The notes under the pieces were generated by a model. That model ran no database searches, was not told where the DNA came from, and saw nothing but the letters and a program-made list of their open reading frames with translations. From NCBI GenBank assembly GCA_023954045.1, contig JAMLIR010000019.1:1-64000 (forward strand): DNA of 64,000 nucleotides. The letters run 5' to 3'. How positions within the stretch are numbered: the first letter of the stretch is position 1; each line of letters starts with the position of its first letter. The position numbers were made by a program, and so were the translations under genes. Positions 18,227-26,431 of this stretch are shown here, piece by piece. The stretch comes from Burkholderiaceae bacterium. GTDB lineage: Bacteria > Pseudomonadota > Gammaproteobacteria > Burkholderiales > Burkholderiaceae_E.

Positions 18227-19912
18227 ATGATCACGCTGATCGTCGAAGCCGAGGGCGAGGCGCCGCGCGCGTTGCGGCTCGGCCGATTCCCTTGCCGCAT
18301 CGGCCGGCAGGCCGACAGCGACGTGCGGCTCGCTGGCTGGCGCGTGGCGCGCCTGCACGCCGAAATCCACCGGATCGAGCACGGCTTCAAGCTGGTCGAC
18401 CGCGGCAGCCTGGGCGGCACCTGGGTCAACGGGGAGCGCATCGTCGAGTACGCGCCGCTCGACGACGACGACGAGATCGCGATCGCCGGCTACCGGCTGC
18501 GCGTGCACCCGCGCGCCGACGGACAGCCGTACGCCGCGGCGGCGGACGCCGCGGACGACATCGGCGCAGCCTGGCATCGCCGCCCGGCCAACGACGGGCG
18601 GGCACATGCGCCGTGGGAGGCGCTCGCACCCGGGGCAGGCCGCGCGGTGCACGGCGACCTCGAGTGGCGCCGGCTGCTGCACCGGCGCCTGCTCGCCGCG
18701 ATCGACCTGCGTCGCCAGGACATCCGGCAGTTGAGCGCCGGGCAGCTGCGCCAACAGGTGGAACAGCTGCTGCGCGAACTGCTGGAACGCGAGGGGGCGC
18801 TGCCCCCGGAGCTGGACCGGGAACGGCTGGTCGAGCAGGTTCTCGACGAGGCGGTCGGCCTCGGTCCGCTCGAGCCGCTGCTGCGCGACGACACGATCAC
18901 CGAGATCATGGTCAACACGCCCGACGAGGTCTACGTCGAGCGCGACGGGCGCCTCGAGCGCGCTGCGGCCGCGTTCACCGGCGAGGACGCGGTGCGCGCC
19001 ACGATCGACCGCATCGTGACGCCGGTCGGACGCCGGGTCGACGAGGGCTCGCCGATGGTCGACGCGCGGCTGCCCGACGGCTCGCGGGTGAACGCGGTCA
19101 TCGCCCCGGTGGCGCTCCGCGGGCCGGCGATCACGATCCGCCGCTTCAACCATCGGCTGTACGGGCCCCAGGATCTGGTCGAGATCGGATCGCTGTCGCA
19201 GCCGATGCTCGACTTCCTGGCGGTGTGCGTGCACACGCGCCGGAACATCGTCGTCTCGGGCGGCACCGGGTCGGGCAAGACGACGCTGCTGAACCTGCTT
19301 TCGAACCTCATCCCTGCGAACGAGCGCGTCGTCACGATCGAGGACGCGGCCGAGCTGCGCCTTGCGCATGCGCACCGCGTCAGCCTGGAAGCGCGGCCCG
19401 CCAACGCCGAGGGTCGCGGCCAGGTCACGATTCGCGACCTGGTGCGCAACGCGTTGCGGATGCGGCCAGACCGCATCGTCGTCGGCGAATGCCGCGGCGG
19501 CGAGGCGATCGACATGCTGCAGGCGATGAACACCGGCCACGACGGTTCGCTCACCACCGTGCACGCGAACAGTCCGCGCGACGTGGTCTCGAGGCTCGAG
19601 ACGATGGTGCTGATGGCCGACGTCGAGATGCCGGTGCTGGCGATCCGCGAGCAGATCGCCGCGGCGATCGACGTCGTCGTGCAGCAGGCGCGGATGGGGG
19701 ACGGGCGCCGGCGAGTCGTCGAGATCGTCGAGTTCACCGGCCTCGAAGGGCCGCGCGTGCTGACGCAACCGCTGTTCCGCTTCGACCGCCGCGCTTCGAC
19801 CGGCGTGGCGGGCGGTCGCTTCGTCGGCTGCAACAACGTGCCGCAGTTCTACGAGGCCTTGCGCGACGAAGGACTCGAGCTCGACCTCTCGGTCTTTCGG
19901 GAGGCGACGTGA
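18227..19912 (+). CDS. tadA: FHA domain-TadA (CpaF) fusion ATPase
   Basis: 561 residues. Residues 1-95 form a forkhead-associated domain (RFPCRIGRQADSDVRLAG, then RLHAEIHRI, then GTWVNGERI). After a linker the CpaF/TadA secretion ATPase begins (about 145-561): VEQVLDEAVGLGPLEPLLRDD, Walker A GGTGSGKTTLLN, Asp box VTIEDAAELRL, Walker B DRIVVGECRGGEAIDMLQAM and the His box HDGSLTTVHANSPRD. It powers pilus assembly at the inner membrane. The FHA domain would allow recruitment by phosphothreonine proteins; a Ser/Thr kinase and PP2C pair occurs at 38-40 kb, but no link is shown. Confidence 0.93.
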   Translation: MITLIVEAEGEAPRALRLGRFPCRIGRQADSDVRLAGWRVARLHAEIHRIEHGFKLVDRGSLGGTWVNGERIVEYAPLDDDDEIAIAGYRLRVHPRADGQPYAAAADAADDIGAAWHRRPANDGRAHAPWEALAPGAGRAVHGDLEWRRLLHRRLLAAIDLRRQDIRQLSAGQLRQQVEQLLRELLEREGALPPELDRERLVEQVLDEAVGLGPLEPLLRDDTITEIMVNTPDEVYVERDGRLERAAAAFTGEDAVRATIDRIVTPVGRRVDEGSPMVDARLPDGSRVNAVIAPVALRGPAITIRRFNHRLYGPQDLVEIGSLSQPMLDFLAVCVHTRRNIVVSGGTGSGKTTLLNLLSNLIPANERVVTIEDAAELRLAHAHRVSLEARPANAEGRGQVTIRDLVRNALRMRPDRIVVGECRGGEAIDMLQAMNTGHDGSLTTVHANSPRDVVSRLETMVLMADVEMPVLAIREQIAAAIDVVVQQARMGDGRRRVVEIVEFTGLEGPRVLTQPLFRFDRRASTGVAGGRFVGCNNVPQFYEALRDEGLELDLSVFREAT

Positions 19913-20775
19913 GCGCCGTGTCGTCCCCCGGCCTCTGGCCGGTGCTGTTCGCCGTGTTCGCCGCCGCCGCGGCGCTGCTCGGGGTCGGCACCCTGCTCGG
20001 GCAGCGGTTTGCCCGGCTGCATCGTCACCGCTTCGAGCACGCGGTCGGCGCCCGGATGCGCGAGTCGTTCCTGTTCGTCGACACCGCCCGCCTGTTCGTG
20101 CTTCAGCACGTCGTCACAGTCCTCGCGACGCTGGCCGCGTGGCTCGCGAGCGGCCGCTGGCAGGTCGCGTTGCTCGCGGCCCTGCTGGCCGGCGCGCTGC
20201 CTTCGCTGCTGTTGCGCAGGCTGCGTCGGCGCCGCGTCGAGTCGTTTCGCCAGCAGATGCCCGACCTGCTGATGCTGGTGGCGGGCGGCCTGCGCGCCGG
20301 CAGCAGCCTGGGGCAGGCGATCGCGCAGGCGGCGGCCGAGATCGGGCTGCCGGCGCGTCAGGAGCTCGGCCTGATGTTGCGCGAGCAACGGCTCGGCGTC
20401 GGGCTCGACGAATCGCTGGCCGGGCTCGTGCACCGGATGCCGATCGAGGAGACGACGCTGTTCGCGTCGGCGCTGCGGATCGGTGCCGAGGCCGGCGGCA
20501 GCATGGCGGCCACGCTCGAGTCGCTGGCCGAGGCGATGCGTCGCAAGCTGGCGATCGAGGGCAAGATCCGTGCGCTCACCGCGCAGGGCCGGCTGCAGGC
20601 CTGGGTGATGGGAGCGCTTCCTGCGGTGCTGGCCGCGCTGCTGTTCATGATCGAACCGGTGGCGATGCGCGCGCTGGTGGACACCTGGCAGGGCTGGGCG
20701 GTGTCGGCCACGGTGCTCGCGCTGCAGGCGGCCGGCGTCGCGATGATTCGCCGGATCGTGGCGATCGACATATGA
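19909..20775 (+). CDS. tadB: Tad inner-membrane platform protein TadB
   Basis: 288 residues from GTG 19909, overlapping the tadA stop as GTGA and preceded by GGGAGG at 5 nt. N-terminal helices, then a type II secretion F domain (RQQMPDLLMLVAGGLRAGSSL motif region, about residues 108-235), then two C-terminal helices. With TadC it forms the membrane platform worked by TadA. Confidence 0.9.
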   Translation: MSAVSSPGLWPVLFAVFAAAAALLGVGTLLGQRFARLHRHRFEHAVGARMRESFLFVDTARLFVLQHVVTVLATLAAWLASGRWQVALLAALLAGALPSLLLRRLRRRRVESFRQQMPDLLMLVAGGLRAGSSLGQAIAQAAAEIGLPARQELGLMLREQRLGVGLDESLAGLVHRMPIEETTLFASALRIGAEAGGSMAATLESLAEAMRRKLAIEGKIRALTAQGRLQAWVMGALPAVLAALLFMIEPVAMRALVDTWQGWAVSATVLALQAAGVAMIRRIVAIDI

Positions 20776-21650
20776 GCGGCTGGCTGCTGCTGTCGCTGGC
20801 CGCGATCTTCGTCGCGATCGTGGCGCTGCTCGCGGCGCTGGCGAGCGCCTGGACCGGGCCATTGCCGCCGGAACTCGTGCCCGCGTCGGCGCTGCCCCCG
20901 CTGTGGCGCCCCGCCTGGCCGCTCGTGCGCCGGCTCGCGCCCACGGCCGGCAAGCGGATGAGCGCGGTGCAGCGCGAGCGGCTGCGCGACGCGCTGTCCC
21001 GAGCGGGGCTCGATCGCGCGGTTGCCCCGGAACAGCTGCTCGCCGCGCAGGTCGTGGCGGGCGCCGCCGCGGGCGGCTTCGTTCTGCTTGCCGCCTGGCT
21101 CGGCGGCGTGCACGTCGGCTGGCTGGCGGCGCCGGCCGCGGTGCTCGGTGCGATGCTGCCGCGGATCGCGCTGCGCGACCGCGCCGCGCGCCGCCGACAC
21201 GCGATCCTGCGGCAGCTGCCGCACGACCTGGACCTGATCACGCTGGCGGTGGAGGCGGGCCTGAACCTGGGCGCGGCGCTCGGGCAGGCCGCGCAGCACG
21301 GGCCGCCCGGGCCGCTTCGCGACGAGTGGCAGCGGGTGCTGCGCGACGTGCGTGCCGGCCAGCCGCGCCACGAGGCGCTGCATGCGCTCGCCGCGCGGCT
21401 CGCGCTGCCCGCCGTCTCGAGCGTGGTGGCGGCACTGCTGGCGGCCGAGCGGCAGGGTGCCAGCCTCGCGCCGATCCTGCGCGCGCAGGCCGAGCAGCGG
21501 CGCACCGAGCGTTTCCTGCGTGCCGAACGGCTCGCGATGGAGGCGCCCGTCAAGATGCTGTTTCCACTGGTCGTGTGCATCTTCCCGGGCACCTTCGCGA
21601 TCCTGCTGTTCCCGGTCGTGCACCAGTTACTGCGCGAGGGCGTGCTGTGA
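20772..21650 (+). CDS. tadC: Tad inner-membrane platform protein TadC
   Basis: 292 residues from ATG 20772 (ATGA overlap with tadB). N-terminal helix, paired central helices, the T2SF domain (LPHDLDLITLAVEAGLNLGA), and the C-terminal motif KMLFPLVVCIFPGTFAILLFPV, which is typical of TadC. Partner of TadB. Confidence 0.9.
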   Translation: MSGWLLLSLAAIFVAIVALLAALASAWTGPLPPELVPASALPPLWRPAWPLVRRLAPTAGKRMSAVQRERLRDALSRAGLDRAVAPEQLLAAQVVAGAAAGGFVLLAAWLGGVHVGWLAAPAAVLGAMLPRIALRDRAARRRHAILRQLPHDLDLITLAVEAGLNLGAALGQAAQHGPPGPLRDEWQRVLRDVRAGQPRHEALHALAARLALPAVSSVVAALLAAERQGASLAPILRAQAEQRRTERFLRAERLAMEAPVKMLFPLVVCIFPGTFAILLFPVVHQLLREGVL

Positions 21651-22069
21651 GAAGCGGGCCGCCCACCCTGCACGAGCTGCGCTTCGCCGGCGCCGACGGG
21701 CAGCCGGCACGCATCCGGGTCGCGCGAGCGTGCAGCTTCGTCGCGCGGCTGCGCGGGCTCATCGGCCGGGCGCCGCCGGCGGCCGGGCACGGCCTGTGGA
21801 TCGAGCCCTGCTCGGCGGTGCACACCTTCGGCGTGCCCGGCTCGCTCGACCTCGTCTTTGTCTCCGACTGCATGGTCGTGCAGCGCATCGAAGCGGCGGT
21901 ACCGCCGCGGCGCATACGCATCGGCTCGGGCTCGCGCAGGGTGCTCGAGCTGCGCGCCGGTGAGGCGGCGCGGATCGGGCTTCGAGTTGGTGTGCGGCTC
22001 GAATGGGCGCGCGCGAGGCGCGCACGGGCTCCGACCCCGGAACATCCTGACCAGGGAGAGAATCGATGA
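21647..22069 (+). CDS. DUF192 family protein
   Basis: 140 residues from GTG 21647, overlapping the tadC stop as GTGA. The central part contains RLRGLIGRAPPAAGHGLWIEP, VHTFGVPGSLDLVFVS and RVLELRAGEAARIGLRVG, the signature pattern of DUF192 (a small beta-barrel). Unlike most DUF192 proteins it shows no signal peptide, so it is probably cytoplasmic. Function unknown; strict cotranslation with tadC and tadD points to a Tad-linked role. Confidence 0.8.
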   Translation: MRSGPPTLHELRFAGADGQPARIRVARACSFVARLRGLIGRAPPAAGHGLWIEPCSAVHTFGVPGSLDLVFVSDCMVVQRIEAAVPPRRIRIGSGSRRVLELRAGEAARIGLRVGVRLEWARARRARAPTPEHPDQGENR

Positions 22070-22899
22070 GACTCGCCATCCGCTGGTGCTTCGCGACGAT
22101 GTCCCTGAGGCGCGGCGTGCTGATGACTGCGGCGACCACCGCGGCGACGCTCGGCGCCTGCGCGACGCAGGCAACGCAGGCCGAGCAGGCCATCGATGCG
22201 GCGGCTCGCACGCCCGACGGATTGGTCGATGCCTTCGATCCACCGCGTTCCGTCCCGATGCCCGGTGCCGCTTCGACATCCGGCGCGGCTTCGCCGGGCA
22301 GTGCGCCGCCGACGCCCGTCGCCGGCACGGCCGCCCGTGCCGACCTCGCGCGGTTGCTCGACGAGGGCGAGGCGGCGTATCGAAGCCGGCGCAGCGACGC
22401 GGCGCTGGCCGCCTTCGAGCGGGTCGTGGCGCTCGATCCGGACAACGCGCTGGCCTGGCTGCGCATCGGCAACCTGCACCAGCAGCGCCGCGACTGGTTC
22501 AAGGCGCTGGGGGCCTACCGCCGCGTGGCCGCACGCTCGGGCGGCGAAGGCTTCGATCCGGCGCTGCGCGCCAAGGCGCTCTACAACCTCGCGATGATCA
22601 ACCTCGAATTGGCGCAGCAGACCCTTCGCACGCTCGAGCGCATCGGGCCGCCCGCGGCCGCCGCGGGCCCGCGCGAACCGCTGTCGGCGGCCGTGTCGGC
22701 GGCTCGGCGGCGCCTGGAGGCCTTCGCGCCGCGGGGCGAGGCCACTGCGCCGCAGGCCGGCACACCCGCGTCACCGGCTTCCGCACCCGCGCCGCGGGCG
22801 CCGTCGCGCGCCGCGACATCGCGCGCGACGCCCTCGCGCAGCGAGCCGGACCCCGAATTGCCGCGCATCGATTACATCCGAGGAGCGCCGCGGCCATGA
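22066..22899 (+). CDS. tadD: TadD-like TPR lipoprotein
   Basis: 277 residues; ATG 22066 overlaps the DUF192 stop and has GGGAGAG upstream. The leader ends in TLGAC, a plausible lipobox with Cys 32. Tetratricopeptide repeats follow (about residues 85-180, for example AAYRSRRSDAALAAFERVVA and DPDNALAWLRIGNLHQQRRD). The C-terminal 60 residues are Pro/Ala/Ser low complexity. TadD-type TPR lipoproteins help localise the secretin. Confidence 0.8.
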   Translation: MRLAIRWCFATMSLRRGVLMTAATTAATLGACATQATQAEQAIDAAARTPDGLVDAFDPPRSVPMPGAASTSGAASPGSAPPTPVAGTAARADLARLLDEGEAAYRSRRSDAALAAFERVVALDPDNALAWLRIGNLHQQRRDWFKALGAYRRVAARSGGEGFDPALRAKALYNLAMINLELAQQTLRTLERIGPPAAAAGPREPLSAAVSAARRRLEAFAPRGEATAPQAGTPASPASAPAPRAPSRAATSRATPSRSEPDPELPRIDYIRGAPRP

Positions 22900-24065
22900 G
22901 CGCGGGACACGCAGCGCGGTTCGCCGCGCGCGGCACCGCCTTCGTCGAGACACTGGTCGCCGTGCCGATCGTGCTGCTGCTCGGGTTGGGCGCGCTACAG
23001 TGGTCGCTGCTCTTTCACGCGCGCACCGCGCTCGAATACGCGCTGCTCGAGGCGGCGCGTGCCGGCAGCGTCGCCCAGGCGCGACCCGACGCGATCGAGG
23101 CTGGCCTGGCGCGCGGGCTGATGCCGTTCTGGTTCGGCATCGACGCGAGCAGCTCGTGGGCTTCCTCGGTCGCCGCGTCGAACGCGCAGCTGCGACAAGG
23201 GATCGCCGCGGGCTGGGTGTCGTGGCGCCAGTTGGCTCCCACAGTGGAGAGCTTCGGCGACTGGGGCGAGGCGGCGCGCGACGCGGCCGGCTATCCGGTC
23301 GCGAGCCTGGTCGAGATTCCCAACGACAGCCTGCAGTGGGCCTCGCTGCGGCAGCCGGCCGGCGGGGTCGCGGGCATGCGCGGCGACGAGCCGATCGGCG
23401 CTCGCTCGATGCAGACGCTGAACGACGCCAACCTGCTGAAGCTGGAGCTGCGCTACGGCGTGCCGATGAGCGTGCCGCTGGTCGGACGCATCGCCGTGTG
23501 GGTGATGCGCGTCGCCGACGGCTGCGAGGCCCCGTCCGGCCGCCGGCTCGGTACGGTCGATCTCGGCGTGCCCGCACCGGTGGGCGCGCCGCGCGCCTGG
23601 GCCTGCGCGATCTATCTCGCGCCCGATGCCGCGGGCAACCCGGTGCCACGCTGGCCGGTGCGTGCGAGCGCGACGGTACGCATGCAGAGCCCGGCGCGGC
23701 GCAGTGCGATGACGCCGCACCGGGCGCAGTCGCCGGTCTTCGGGGCAGCTGCAGGGCGAGGGACGGCCGGCGCCGGCGCGGAAGGGCCGGCGAGCACGGC
23801 AGGCACGACAGCCCCGGCGGGCGGCGTGGACAACGGCATCGGCGGCACGGACGACGAGTCCGCTATTCGCGGCGTGGGTACCGTCGTGCAACCAGCGTCG
23901 GCCGCAGTCGATGGCCCGGTGGCGGCGACCGCCGACAACGACGGAAGCAGCAGCCGAGCCGACAGCGGCTGGCTGGAAATCGGCGGCGAGCGGACGTTCT
24001 GGGTGCCCGGGGCATGCACCTGGTCGATCGACGATGGCCGGTCGGCTGCCACCCGCATTGTGTAA
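22896..24065 (+). CDS. TadE/TadF-like pilus assembly protein with low-complexity tail
   Basis: 389 residues from ATG 22896 (ATGA overlap with tadD). RGTAFVETLVAVPIVLLLGL is a TadE-type prepilin-like segment with Glu at the expected position. The periplasmic part extends to about residue 270. A roughly 90-residue Ala/Gly/Thr/Asp-rich tail ends in a short conserved-looking segment, GGERTFWVPGACTWSIDD. Last gene of the Tad locus; the stop at 24063-24065 is followed directly by the truncated epimerase. Confidence 0.72.
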   Translation: MSAGHAARFAARGTAFVETLVAVPIVLLLGLGALQWSLLFHARTALEYALLEAARAGSVAQARPDAIEAGLARGLMPFWFGIDASSSWASSVAASNAQLRQGIAAGWVSWRQLAPTVESFGDWGEAARDAAGYPVASLVEIPNDSLQWASLRQPAGGVAGMRGDEPIGARSMQTLNDANLLKLELRYGVPMSVPLVGRIAVWVMRVADGCEAPSGRRLGTVDLGVPAPVGAPRAWACAIYLAPDAAGNPVPRWPVRASATVRMQSPARRSAMTPHRAQSPVFGAAAGRGTAGAGAEGPASTAGTTAPAGGVDNGIGGTDDESAIRGVGTVVQPASAAVDGPVAATADNDGSSSRADSGWLEIGGERTFWVPGACTWSIDDGRSAATRIV

Positions 24066-24133
24066 GATCGGCGCCTTCGACCACCAGCGAACAGGCCTTC
24101 CCCGGGGCCTGCACGGGGGCGTCGCCGACGCGG

Positions 24134-24826
24134 ATGCCGTCCGTGGCACGGATCGAGGCGGCGCGGCAGGCGGGCGTCGAGCGCTTCGTCTACGCGTCCT
24201 CGAGTTCGGTCTACGGCGACCACGAGGCGCTGCCGAAGGTGGAAGACCGCGTGGGGCGCGTGCTCTCGCCGTACGCGGCCACGAAGGCGGCCGACGAACT
24301 GTTCGCCGACACCTGGGCGCGCGTCTACCGGATGACCTGCGTCGGGCTGCGCTACTTCAACGTCTTCGGCGCGCGCCAGGATCCCGACGGCACCTATCCG
24401 GCGGTGGTGCCGCGCTGGGCCGCATCGCTGCTGTCGGGCGAGCCGGTGTGGATCAACGGCGACGGACTGACCAGCCGCGACTTCTGCTACGTCGCCAACG
24501 CGGTGCAGGCGAACCTGCGCGCCGGGCTGGTCGGGTCGCTGCCGCGGCCGCACGAGGTGTTCAACGTTGCGGTGGGCGAGCGCACCACGCTGCTCGAGCT
24601 GTTCGAGGCGATCCGGCGCGCGCTGGCGGCCGTGGAGCCGTCACGGGCCGCAGCGCTGGCGGCGGTCGAGCCGCGGTTCCGCGACTTCCGCGCGGGCGAC
24701 GTGCGCCACTCGCTGGCCGACATCGGCCGCGCGCGCGAGCTGCTCGGCTACGCGCCGACACACCGGCTCGCGGACGGTCTCGCCGCGTCGATCGGCTGGT
24801 ATGTCGGCCGCCTCGCGACGCGCTGA
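24134..24826 (+). pseudogene. Truncated NAD-dependent sugar epimerase (WbpP/GalE-like), N-terminal half missing
   Basis: The 230-residue frame (from ATG 24134) begins in the middle of an extended-SDR sugar epimerase. It reads IEAARQAGVERFVYASSSSVYGD, then LSPYAATKAADELFADTW with the catalytic Tyr-x-x-x-Lys, then GLRYFNVFGARQDPDGTY and NGDGLTSRDFCYVANAV. The GxxGxxG NAD-binding Rossmann half, about 110 residues, is absent, and upstream DNA does not encode it in any frame. Closest in character to UDP-GlcNAc/UDP-glucuronate 4-epimerases. It abuts the end of the Tad locus, which suggests a deletion joint near 24.07-24.13 kb. Probably non-functional. Confidence 0.75.
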
Positions 24827-24846
24827 TTCCGCGCGGGCCGCGCCGA

Positions 24847-26196
24847 TCAGCGAATTCCGAAGCGGCTCAACAGGTCGTAGAGCGTTGGCCGACTGATACC
24901 GAGCAGGTCGGCGGCCCGCGCGACGTTGTCGTCGGCACGGGCCATTGCCTCGAGCACCGCCCCCCGCTCGGCTTGCTGCCGGACTTCGCGCAGGCTCGGC
25001 GGCTGCGCGCCTGCCGGTTCGAGGCCGAAGTCCGCCGCACGGATCGTGCCGCCTTCGGCCATGATCACTGCGCGTTCGGCGCGACCTTCGAGTTCGCGTA
25101 CGTTGCCCGGCCAGCGGTGACGGGCGATCGCCTCGACGGCATCTTCGCCCAGGACGAGCCGATGCCGGCCATGCAGGTTCGCGAAGCGGCGCACGAATGC
25201 TCGCGCGAGCAGCACCGCGTCGCCGGCGCGCTCGCGCAACGGCGGGACCGACACGATCACGCCGCCCAGTCGATGCAGGAGGTCTTCGCGAAATCGCTTC
25301 CTGGCGACGAGCGCGGGAAGATCGTGACGCGTGGCGCAGACGATCCGCGCGCCGACGGCAGAGCCGCTGGCTTCGTTCGCCTGTGCGGATTCGCGTTGCA
25401 GAAGCAGGTGCGACAGGCGCGACTGCAGCGGCAGCGGCAGTTCGGCGACGTCGTGGACGAAAAGCGTGCCGCCGCCAGCTGGCTTCGCCCGGCCCCTTGC
25501 TCGTCGCACGGGGGCCTCCGGTCTCTCGCCTGGCTCGGGATCCGTGCCGGATTCCGGCAGCGCCTCCGAGGCGTTGATGCGATCGACCGCGACGAAAGGC
25601 CCGGAGGCGTCCGGCGAGCGACGGTGAAGCGCGCGTGCCAGCATCGTCTTCCCGGTGCCGGGTTCGCCGGTCAACAGCATCGGGGTCCTGGACAGTGCGA
25701 GTTGCCCGATGCGGTGGCAGATCCGCAGCATGGCCGGATCGCGGGTGAGCAGACTGTCCGGGAACGGCCCCGCGAGGCTCGACGGACGAAGCCCCTGGTT
25801 CCTGCGCTCGAGTCGGGCCAGCCGGAACGCGCGATCGACGATCGTGTCGAGGACTTCGAGGTCCAGGGGGCCTGCGAGTACGTCGAAGGCGCCGGATTCG
25901 ACGAGGTCGGACGCGTATTCGTCGTCGTTCTCGCCGGCCAGCACGATCACTTTGGTCGACGGGGCGCATTTCAGCGTCTCGCGCAGCGTCGCCAGACCCT
26001 CGGGGTCGCCGTTCGGGTTCGGGCGCGCCCCGGCATTCAGGACGACCACCGGCGGCTCGTGGCGGCGCATCGCCGCGTGCGCGGCCGCGCGATCGTCTGC
26101 GAAGAGCAGATCGTAGCGAGCCAGGGCCCAGCGCATCTGCTTGCGCAGCTCGATCTCGTTGTCGAGGATCAGCAGGCGGGGGCGTGCCTCAGGCAT
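24847..26196 (-). CDS. Degenerate PrsR-like (PEP-CTERM-box) sigma-54 response regulator
   Basis: 449 residues from ATG 26196 with GGAG 7 nt upstream. Sequence and length match PrsR-type regulators: LLILDNEIELRKQMRWAL, EGLATLRETLKCAPSTKVIV and LDTIVDRAFRLARLE in the receiver, then an AAA+ domain with Walker A GEPGTGKTM and a C-terminal Fis helix-turn-helix (NVARAADLLGISRPTLYDLL). Several essential residues are gone. Asn 54 occupies the phospho-acceptor position, the receiver switch Lys is replaced (VLAGPLD), the GAFTGA sigma-54 contact loop is replaced by unrelated sequence, and Walker B is HD instead of DE (TLFVHDVAEL). The DNA-binding domain looks intact. Probably cannot activate sigma-54; might still bind DNA. 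Confidence 0.8.
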   Translation of the reverse strand: MPEARPRLLILDNEIELRKQMRWALARYDLLFADDRAAAHAAMRRHEPPVVVLNAGARPNPNGDPEGLATLRETLKCAPSTKVIVLAGENDDEYASDLVESGAFDVLAGPLDLEVLDTIVDRAFRLARLERRNQGLRPSSLAGPFPDSLLTRDPAMLRICHRIGQLALSRTPMLLTGEPGTGKTMLARALHRRSPDASGPFVAVDRINASEALPESGTDPEPGERPEAPVRRARGRAKPAGGGTLFVHDVAELPLPLQSRLSHLLLQRESAQANEASGSAVGARIVCATRHDLPALVARKRFREDLLHRLGGVIVSVPPLRERAGDAVLLARAFVRRFANLHGRHRLVLGEDAVEAIARHRWPGNVRELEGRAERAVIMAEGGTIRAADFGLEPAGAQPPSLREVRQQAERGAVLEAMARADDNVARAADLLGISRPTLYDLLSRFGIR

Positions 26197-26431
26197 CCGC
26201 GCTCCGCAGGTCCGGGTATGGCGTCGAAGCGTTCTTCCAGGCGGGCATGGCGATGCGTTCGGTCGTGCTGGCGGCTGGGAATCGGGTCGGAATGCGACCG
26301 CGGCGTCGACGACGCCGGCCTCCAGCGCCATGCGGTCGGGCGATCGGGGAGATGTTCGCCCGCGCAACGTCGGCACGCGATGACATACCTCACGGCGCGC
26401 GACGACCTGCCGTCTCGCGCGATCCGGCACC

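Noticed and set aside
18292-19908. Long plus-strand open frame inside tadA
   Set aside because: It is the shifted frame of the FHA-TadA gene with low-complexity Arg/Ala translation; only its 3' part from GTG 19909 is real (tadB).
26197-26431. Short open frames between the PrsR-like gene and mtfA
   Set aside because: Frames on both strands lack starts with ribosome sites and show no conserved character.
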